Source of the DNA: Escarpia spicata
Lineage: Eukaryota; Annelida; Polychaeta; Sabellida; Siboglinidae
Assembly: GCA_963995525.1 (NCBI GenBank)
Contig: OZ023210.1
Location: forward strand, 4,893,530-4,957,529
Length of the DNA stretch: 64,000 bases
Reading direction: 5' to 3'
In this document: one piece after another, positions 23,221-64,000 of the stretch
How the letters are laid out: the number at the start of each line of letters is the position of its first letter
Position numbering within the stretch: the stretch's first letter is position 1
Made by a program: the position numbers and the translations under genes
Notes under the pieces: generated by a model
Database searches by the model: none
Told to the model about the DNA's origin: nothing
What the model saw: the letters and a program-made list of their open reading frames with translations, nothing else

Positions 23221-23342
23221 TAAAAAAAAACTAAACACTGGTTTTAAAACATATAATAATAACATTGAAATAGAAACACTAATTTTAAGACAACTAATAC
23301 TAACATTTTAAAATAATGTCCGTCACGACGAAACAATTTAAA

Positions 23343-26155
23343 TTAATTAAAATGTATAATAAAATGATGAGTCTTTAAAGACTTTCTAAGCCTATTCAGT
23401 GTCCCTGATGCACGAATGTCCACCGGTAGTTCATTCCAAAGTCGCGGTGCTGCTGCACCAAATGCCGAGTCGCCGATGCATTTCTTCGTGATGCCTTGGT
23501 GTAGTGTTGGCGCATGGTCCTGGCGTAAGCGTCCATCACGCTCTCGTGGCTGCACAAATTCTGCCAGATAAGCTAAACCATGAATACAGTTGTAAGTCAC
23601 CACCAACACCTTGAACCCAATTCGACTCGCAACCGGCAGCCAATGCAGTTCCTTTAACACTGGCGTCATGTGGTCGTGTCTGCTGGTGCGTGTTACTAGT
23701 CTGGCTACATTGTTCTGGACTCGCTGCAACCGAGCTGTCTGGGATAACGGTAAGTTGAGCAAGAGTACGTTGCAATAGTCCAAGCGAGATGTGACGAGTG
23801 CGTTGACAGCACTTTTCGCGGCTTCAGCTGTAAGATAGTGCCGTATTCATGACAGTCAGTATAGATGGTAGTTACATGCAGCATACACAGCAGTCACGTG
23901 ATGTGTCATCGTTTGATGTTGGTCCATGTGAATTCCCAAATTCCGTATGCAGTCTACTGGTGAAATTATATCGTCTCCAATGGTCATAGAGCAACCTCCG
24001 TACATTTTGAGATTATGTTTTGATGCAAAGATGGTCATCTTAGTTTTTCATCATTTAGTTTCAGCAAGCGCAGCGCCACCCATCGCCTGACTTCCCCAGT
24101 GAAGTCTGTAAACCGCTTGGTCGCCTGGTATAGCTGGATTGTATGACGCATATAGTTGAATGTCATCAGCATATTTAAGATACTTCATTTCATATCTTTT
24201 GAATATGCGCTGCATTGGTGTGGTGTATAGAGTGAAGATAACTGGCCCAAGGACCGAGCCCTGGGGCACACCACTCTGTAGCGGAATAGACTCGGATGTT
24301 ATTGAGTCAATCTGGACACGATAGGTGCGGTCTCCAAAGTACGTCCGGATCCATGATAACGCCGTTTCGCGCACACCGTACTCATCATGCAGTAGTGTCG
24401 GCAAGTGTGTATGATCAATCGTGTCAAATGCGGCTGATAAATCCAGCATGACAAACAGCATTGCGCGATTCTTGTCAAGTGCACCAGCAATATCATGCTA
24501 GACACGCAATAGGGCAGTCTTTGTACTGTGAAACATCTGATATGCTGATTGGTATTCTTTATGCAGCCCGTTCACAGTGAGATGATCATTCAGACGACGA
24601 ACTGTAACTTTCTTTAGGACTTTGCCGATGAATGCTATGTTGGAGACCGGTCTGTAGTTCTTCAGCAGGTCTCTGTCGAGATTGTCGGTTTTTAGAAGTG
24701 GTTTTACAATTGCTGTTCTCAAAATGATCATAAATAGTCCTTGCTTAAAGCTGTTGTTCACTATTGCCACGAGATAGGGAATGTGGATACGTAGTGTTTT
24801 CTTCAGAAGATCAGTGGGGCAGGAATCCAGACTGCATGTCTTTGAGGGGCATAGTCTGATGATGTTCTTTATTTCATCTTCACTGGTAGGTAGCAGTCGA
24901 TTGAGTTCATTTGACACACGTTGGCTTCCAGCATCGATAACGTAACCAGAATATTCTTCGTCATTGATCAGCTTTTCAGTTCAATATCCACCGATGCAAG
25001 TTGCAAGGAAAGATCAGTTTCAGGGCGAATCAGATCAATTCCGTAAAAATCACGCAGTTGATTTACGACACGAGCAGACACTGGTTTAGTAGACGATAGA
25101 AGGAAAACGACACTATAGTGATCCGATATGCTGCTGGGGTACGCTATGGTTGACGACACTATTGAACTGGTTGAACGTGTCACTAAGTCCAACATGTGTT
25201 CCCTCATATGCGTGGATTCAGTGACATGTTGCTTTAAGTTGTTTTCTGCTAAAATGTCATTCAACACCTTTACACCAGGTGCACTATTCAGTTCGCAGTG
25301 GAGATTGAAGTCCCCAATAATTAGAATGTCTTGTCGTGTAACTACTATTTCATTTATGCATGCTTCGAATTCATCAAGGAACGGCTGGATAGAAGTGGTC
25401 GGTGGGCGATAGATGATACCAAAACGTACAGGTATCAATGTTTTTGTTGATTTAACATCTAAATGTTCAAATGTGTCATATCGTTTGGTTGAAGTCTTAC
25501 GGAATTTGTATGCCGCCTTGTATAACAGTCCGACACCACCTCCACGCTTCGATGAACGGCATTCCACAATGTAGCTGTAGCATGGCGGGGTTAATTCGTT
25601 GAGAACGGCACTCTTGTTTGGTTTGCACCATATTTCGGTCAAAAACATTAAATCGGCTTTATGATCAAGCATATGTCCTTTAACTGTTACGGGTTTGTTA
25701 CATACAGATCGCGCGTTGAGCAGCACACAAGTCACATCACTGGTGATAGATTTCACACCGCTGTTGTTGAACATTGTCTGGTTAACACGTATCAGATTAA
25801 TACCAGTGTTGTGTCGATGTATGTCTGTCCTGACACCACGAATGTCAAACACATCATCGTTTTCTGTTGTTGTTGTTGTTGTTGTTGTTGCTGCTGCTGC
25901 TGCTGCTGCTGATACCGCCATCACTGTTGTTGTTGTTGCTGCTGCCACTACTGTGGCTGCAACACGCGACGTTGCGTCATCACAGTGCATCACTGAAGCT
26001 GTATGGTGCAGCGAGTCCTTGTGGGGGGCACAAAGGTTGCGTCTGAATGAAGACAATATCACTGCAATCGGTCGACGCAGATACATTCCACCACGCTGGC
26101 CCTTTCTTGTAAGCTGCACCCTAGAAATGCCATTGATAGTCAATGCTTGCCACAA
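23343..26155 (-). mobile_element. L2/CR1-clade LINE, near full-length ORF2 with frame breaks
   Basis: Endonuclease lies at about 25770-25000 (LLNARSVCNKPVTVKGH, RRSSKRGGGVGLLYK-like segment, IIGDFNLHCELN, SISDHYSVV). Reverse transcriptase follows at 24917-24051 (NYRPVSNIAFIGKVLKK, LDLSAAFDTIDHTHL, GVPQGSVLGP, KYADDIQLYAS). The C-terminal region at 23783-23343 contains LDYCN-like and LQRVQNNVARLVTRTSRHDH segments ending with RLWNELP. Breaks occur near 24960, 24490, 24050 and 23790-23850. Upstream of the endonuclease the frame passes through a TTG/TGC microsatellite. Tandem copies of this family are found elsewhere in the window. Confidence 0.85.
25866..25945. repeat. GTT/GCT trinucleotide tract
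   Basis: (TTG)n followed by (CTG)n, then a second short GTT/GCT run. It lies inside the open frame upstream of the LINE endonuclease, where it reads as Thr and Ala runs on the minus strand. Confidence 0.85.
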
Positions 26156-26199
26156 TGCCAGCCAGCTGGTGGAGGGACTTGGCTGAATAGTGAAAGGCA

Positions 26200-27020
26200 G
26201 CCGTCATGGTTGACTGGTCACGTACTCTTCTTGTGTTGCCTGCTCTTTGATAAAAGTGTTTAAAAATCTAAAGAATTGACGTACTAAACCTCAAAATGAA
26301 CTTTCCACCTTGTGCAAAAAGTAGCAAGTAAGAATAGCCTTACAACATCAAACCACATGCTTAATATCCGTGAATGTCTAATAGGTTGCCATGTAGGCGC
26401 ACAAGCAGAATACTTTAACGTAGTTAAATCTCTGGAGAATATTTAACTTCCTACGCAGCCGGTTATTATTATCAATGGCTAATAACAAAACGGAATCTGG
26501 AAGTCGGATAAGATGGTAGTGTTATCGTTGAAAGGTGGATCGATTTGGTTCGTAGTGTGTGAATATTATTTGCCAATCAAGTCAAGTGCGGTTTTGTAAA
26601 CAGGAGATAATGGAAATCGATAACTCAGCTAGATAAGTCGTATTTATAGGCAAGCATATATTACTGTTCACAGCTTACTACGTGAAAGACATTGACTGCA
26701 GATTGAAGCAGGTAAGGTCGCACAAAGAAATGAAATAGTCTTGGCATTGGAGACAATAACACATCCAGTGAATAAGTATGACGCGGATTGACTAATGCGT
26801 AAATCGCGTCAAAAAAGTTAATGTTATGTCAAAGTAGTAGTAGTAACTGCTTAGAATAGTACATACATATCAATAATTATAGTATTATATTGGGCATAAC
26901 TCAAATCCCAAATGGCGTAGCTTTAATTGTGGCATTATATGAGTTAATACTGACATGCACTATACCATGACCATGACAATTCTGTGCTTGTTTTGATTTC
27001 CAATTCTTGAATAGCGCGCG
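26200..27020. other. Unremarkable non-coding stretch
   Basis: No gene, domain or repeat family was recognised. Confidence 0.4.
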
Positions 27021-27084
27021 TGCGTGCGTGAGCGTTTCCAATACGAAAGACAATTCCAAAGTGATTAACGTTGTATGCGCGCGC

Positions 27085-27440
<356 letters not shown>

Positions 27441-28800
27441 TTTGCCTGCGTAAGTGCGTACGTGCGCGCGCATGTCTGTGCTTGTGGGAAAAAAGAAAAG
27501 TACCGCCTTTATTTTTTTCCGAACTTCGGTTCGTACATCGTGGTGTAATCGTAACTATGTATTGAGGTAGCTGCACCGGGTTTCATGTCAGTTGATTTCT
27601 TTTTTCTTCATAGAACATTAGTAGGTGTCAGTATGAACATGTGTACTATTAAAAAACAAGGCACTATCACCATATGTCACCAATCAGTCCTTTAAAAACT
27701 AGTATTGTTAGTGTGTCTGTGGAAAGTCCTTTTTCAGATTCTTGGAAACTGATGATGTTTCCATAGTGACGATCACATGTGCGTCAGCCCAGTTCAAACA
27801 TAAATTAATTCACCATGAATGCAGATCATATAGTCTGGTTATTCCCATGCCACTATGCTGTTGTATTATAATTACCTAAATGCATCACACTGTCAAATCA
27901 CCAAATACTGGCGGTAGTTTTGTTTATTCTCCGATAATGCCCGACCTCACCCGCCATTTGCAATGACACGTGACTGACCCCAGCAGGTGTCAATCAACCT
28001 TGTCTACCACAACAAGTTCAACACACGGCCCGTCGTAACACAATATCATGAGACAACTTGGCGGGAAAACCTTGGGAGGAAATCTCAGTAATAGAAGTGT
28101 CTGTCAAACTGTGTTAAAATAAGTAAAAAAGTCATATTTCTAAGCAAGAAAACAAGCATATGGTGACACCCTTATAATTGTAACAACCAGGAAGTATTAC
28201 TTAATGTAACTTTTTTATAAAAACTTGGCATATGAACTCGACTTGTGTTTACCCAAAATTGCACGGGATGGTTTTATGTTTGGTGAAGGGGTCGTACCAA
28301 AAATGCAGTACGGATTTTTGCTGTCTTTCAACATTGTAGCAACATGTTTATGAAGCTGTATCAAACTTAATATGCATTTGTTTACAAAAAACCCGTATGA
28401 ATGTCAATAACATGTTTGTACTTACAACCATACAAATTTTGCTTTTGGGGAGTTTCTCAAAATGAAATAAAATGCCATTTTAAGGTGATTTTTGACATAT
28501 TTTTTAATTGTCTTTAAACACATTTAAATATCTCTAAACAACATAAAAAATTATTTTTGGTTTGTAGTATTGTTTATTATCTGATGCTAACTCTGATAAA
28601 AATGGTTAGCTTATCTTCAAAACTTATATTAGAAATGATTAATTCAAAAGAAGCATATAATAGCCGATGCAGCCACCTTAAACTTTGTGATGTAACATAA
28701 CTAATCTCACTAACATAATAAACCTTTGACCAGACGTGATGCAAACACTGGTGATCTGTCCAGACAGGACTTGACCTCGCGTTAATCCAGGCCAAACTCC
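27441..28800. other. Upstream region of the ACSL gene
   Basis: No transposon domain or coding frame was recognised. Any promoter and non-coding first exon of the downstream gene would be expected here, but no TATA box or other motif could be assigned. Confidence 0.35.
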
Positions 28801-28834
28801 TCAAAGTTTAAACGAACACTACTTTGCAGGTGTC

Positions 28835-59877
<31,043 letters not shown>

Positions 59878-60245
59878 CTTGCACAGAGAACGACTCATTC
59901 AGGACTCATTCTCAGCAGTCATATGTTTCTAACAGCGCAGTGACTCTTGACCGTGACGGAGGGTGCTGTCGAAATGTTGCTATAGGATATATTTCTAACT
60001 AAATGTTTTGTGTGTGAATCAAACCTCATTAGTATATCATGTGATCTTATGTTTACTTAATGTCTATCTTCAATGTAAATTGCATTGTATGATAATGGAA
60101 ACCATTTAAGTGTAATCATTGTAAATAGGAGAAATAACTAAAATGAATCCTTGTTCCCACGAGCGAGAAGATTGATCAATAACACGCACACATGTACACT
60201 CGTTATATACACGTATGTATATACATTACATACGCGCGTACGTCC

Positions 60246-60250
<5 letters not shown>
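59878..60250 (+). other. Probable ACSL 3' UTR region
   Basis: AT-rich sequence after the stop. No AATAAA or ATTAAA was seen before the microsatellite, so the polyadenylation site is not placed. Confidence 0.4.
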
Positions 60251-60545
<295 letters not shown>

Positions 60546-60699
60546 ATATATGTATGCACATAATACCTACGTATGCATAGATGCGCGCGCGTGCGTGTGC
60601 CCGCATGCATGCATACACACACGCATACACTCACGGACGCACGTACGCACACACGCACACGCACACACACACAAACACACCATAGCGCCATTTGCACAG

Positions 60700-61960
60700 A
60701 TATTCGTGGATTGGATTACATTGGATTGCACAATAATAACTGAAGGCCAAATAGATGACATCTCTGCAAACGCAACATCAACAATAGATGCAGATAGTGT
60801 GTGAGGTCACATTGACATGTTGTGAAATTAATGCCTATTAGTGGTTTTCCCAAAACACGACTGTAGGCTACGACGCAACACAACGATGGGGTTATAAGGA
60901 GTTTGCGCTATACCGTTTGGCGAAATTACAACGATGTACTTTTGAATAGAAAAAAACATAGTTTGTTCGTTCATAGTTTATACAGTGAATGCATATGCAC
61001 GTACACCTGCATGGATGCCAGTTAATATATATACTCATTTTGCTGCTGTAACCAAGGCTTACCGTTTATATTCAGCCGCTATACTGCAAAGCTGCCTATA
61101 TGCACTCGAATGTATCACCCTAATGAACTGTGACCAAGAAAGTAAACCATACGGTGTTTTGGTGAAATACAACGAAATCAATTGCATAACCAAACTACGG
61201 ACGTCTTATTTTTTTACCAAGCAACAATGAGTGAAACGGCACGTGGTGCCACCTTGTGGAGTCTGCATGAGTAATTGAACATGTTGCCAAAACCAGGTTT
61301 GGGACAACTTTCCAGCGTTTTGATTGTGAATGTGGACTATTATGATATGGCGATTTCGTTCTCTAGTCCGCTCACGTTAGTGTCGATATTCGTCAAAGTC
61401 ACATATTGGTTTAACATAATACTAGCTTAGGTCTACACACGGTCGTGGAACAACAAATAAGCGCGGCAATTATTACAATTATAGGTTTGTTCTAGAATTC
61501 GTCTCGCTGACCATGTCACTCGTGCTCTCGCCAATTTTTCATGAAAGCGATCGTAACGTGAGGGTGGCATCCCCTGGAGAGTACCACGCGTCTCAATTCA
61601 TCGTTTGTTTCCTATGTGAGCAGCAACAGCTTAATTGAATAACTCAAAATAACTAAATTTTTTATTATCTGGCCAATAGGTAAATCACAGACCAATTATT
61701 TAAGGAAGCGAATGCACCTAGCAAGTAAGAGACGAGTGGACATCGGATGTAGGAGGAGAACCTGCCAGACTACCCACAAAGTTAGGAGTCTAGATAGGTA
61801 GTAACAACCAGCGTACATCTGGTATGCTCTTTGAGACATGTAGTTGCACATATAACTGTCTTGATGGCATGCGGATATTATGTTTGCTTAATGCAACAGT
61901 TGTGTTTGGAACGGAGTGTCTATGTCGATAAGAACGGTCGGTACGGATGCGCTATCGCCA
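60700..61960. other. Intergenic stretch, no gene recognised
   Basis: No domain, splice-supported exon or transposon coding was seen. Confidence 0.4.
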
Positions 61961-61975
61961 TTATGTTTGTCTGAG

Positions 61976-62455
<480 letters not shown>

Positions 62456-62461
62456 AAGGAC

Positions 62462-62509
62462 TACATAACCGGTAAACAGAAGGACTACACAACCGGTAAA
62501 CAGAATTAG
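62462..62509. repeat. Direct repeat of ACTACA(T/C)AACCGGTAAACAGAA
   Basis: Two adjacent copies of GACTACA(T/C)AACCGGTAAAC plus AGAA, about 24 bp each. Confidence 0.8.
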
Positions 62510-62576
62510 TATAACATTACAGTAGTTTTATTTTAAATTTAATTTAATGAAAACAAGTAAAACATTGGACACTACT

Positions 62577-62770
<194 letters not shown>

Positions 62771-62799
62771 ACTGTATATGTATATATATAATTTTATAG

Positions 62800-64000
62800 T
62801 AGTGACATTGCTATACAGTGACATATTTGATCTTACCGCTAATGATAATTAATGTTCGGATTTGTTTCGAGATCGTGTTATGTTGGTGGCGTCACATAGC
62901 AACAAAATATAAAATACAAACGTTACAGGCCACGCAGGTTCAATACATAAAAAGGAAACCGCCGGGAAGGGTCGTGCCAGACCAACATAAACACATTTGG
63001 TTACTCAGCTGTGACAGGCGATCTACTGAGTTTATAATCATGAATCGAATCGTCGCGACGCTAGGACCATTCCGCCAGTTATTTATTCAGTGGGTGATAG
63101 CAAGATTCACGCAAGATTACTCTGCAGCTACGTGTACAGCTGCACACGTTGACGTTGTTCCAATGTCCGTTCAAAGTACGATGTTCCTCGTTTATTAACG
63201 TACATTTATGCATTGTATACTATACTAACTATGTTGAAGGAATACTATCCGCCAGAGTGTGTTCAATAAGCCCACAGCAAAGATCACAATTTGAAAATCA
63301 ATTTTAAACCGCCACTATTGCCTGTAATTGGTACTTGTTGGAGAAGCACGTGTCCCTACCAACAATTACCTTTGACGTTCCCTGAGGTTCCCACACACAA
63401 AACAATACTAGTCAGGCGAAGTGCAGCCGATTGAGAGAACAACCTGTATATTTATCTCGTTTTAGTTGTGTAATCATGCAAACTATCAACGGAAAAGTCA
63501 TTCAATCGATAATCGACAATGCACTTTAGTATGATAATTGGCAAAGAATGTCAGAGACGTACCCGAAGAGTCGGCGCGGCGCGGCGGCGTAGTGTTTAGA
63601 TATATTTCGGCAGCAAATCCTCTTGCTACCGACTCCAACACTTGGCAAGTTCGTTAACACCACATTTCTCTAGTTCAGTCACAGGGACCCAAAACATCTT
63701 CGATAAGCATATATTAAACAATTACTATGAGCTAAATATTAATAGAGGGAGCTCCATAATGGATATTGGATGCTCTTTGGGCTAAATGAACCATGCCCCA
63801 GATTTGTGATAATCGGGTAGGGTTAGGATTATGGTAAGGAAGATATTGAAGTCGCTGAAGTTCAGATAATCTAAACATGATTACCAATTATCTAAAGTAT
63901 GCCCCGTTTCCCCGGGAACCAATCGGATCAACCGGTATAGGCTTATGTTCGTGTTGTTACAATGTCACGTTTACACACTCCAACTAATCGAGGACCTACA
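62800..64000. other. Intergenic stretch, no gene recognised
   Basis: Several frames of 60-126 codons exist but show no domain, composition or splice support. Confidence 0.4.

Noticed and set aside
60985..61230. 81-codon plus-strand frame
   Set aside because: No recognisable similarity, no splice context, composition like the surrounding non-coding DNA.
62818..63198. 126-codon plus-strand frame
   Set aside because: No recognisable domain. The length is within chance expectation for this window, and nothing upstream or downstream supports a gene.

Overview
The window is animal nuclear DNA: spliced genes with GT-AG introns, dense retrotransposons, long dinucleotide microsatellites and an AT-rich background. 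Nothing bacterial was seen (no operons, CRISPR array or rRNA). The mix of CR1/L2-type LINEs, Ty3/Gypsy elements, a CACTA-like transposase fragment and very long TC, TG and GA tracts suits an invertebrate, perhaps a lophotrochozoan such as a mollusc. That placement is an inference and the species cannot be named.

The one complete host gene is a plus-strand long-chain acyl-CoA synthetase (ACSL1/5/6-like). Its 21 coding exons run from 28835 to 59877 and encode about 708 residues. All exon junctions keep phase with canonical splice sites, and all adenylate-forming motifs are present. The only break is one surplus C in a C-run of exon 4. Its introns hold most of the repeats in the right half of the window: a Gypsy element in intron 2, a LINE nest with a 56-bp minisatellite in intron 7, a LINE-in-LINE insertion in intron 9, a 740-bp polypyrimidine tract in intron 11, a 29-bp minisatellite in intron 17, terminal-inverted-repeat elements in intron 18, and a Jockey/CR1-like LINE in intron 19.

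The left 28 kb has no intact host gene that I can recognise. At 2.2-7.5 kb, minus strand, are a decayed CACTA-like transposase and four small exons that splice in consistent phase. At 7.8-10.1 kb is a mosaic of short duplicated repeats. At 12.2-20.5 kb a CR1-type LINE (PHD-finger plus SGNH-esterase ORF1) is split by a Gypsy element with 143-bp LTRs, which is itself split by a second Gypsy element with 143-bp LTRs. Both levels have exact 5-bp target-site duplications, and both Gypsy copies have lost internal pol segments. At 20.75-21.15 kb is a 35-bp minisatellite, and at 22.6-26.2 kb two LINE copies lie tail to tail.

The last 4 kb (60-64 kb) is microsatellite-rich and shows no recognisable gene. 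No new defence or RNA-guided system was found. The most informative features are the datable insertion nest, the transposons that abut ACSL splice acceptors, and a minisatellite that grew from LINE coding sequence.
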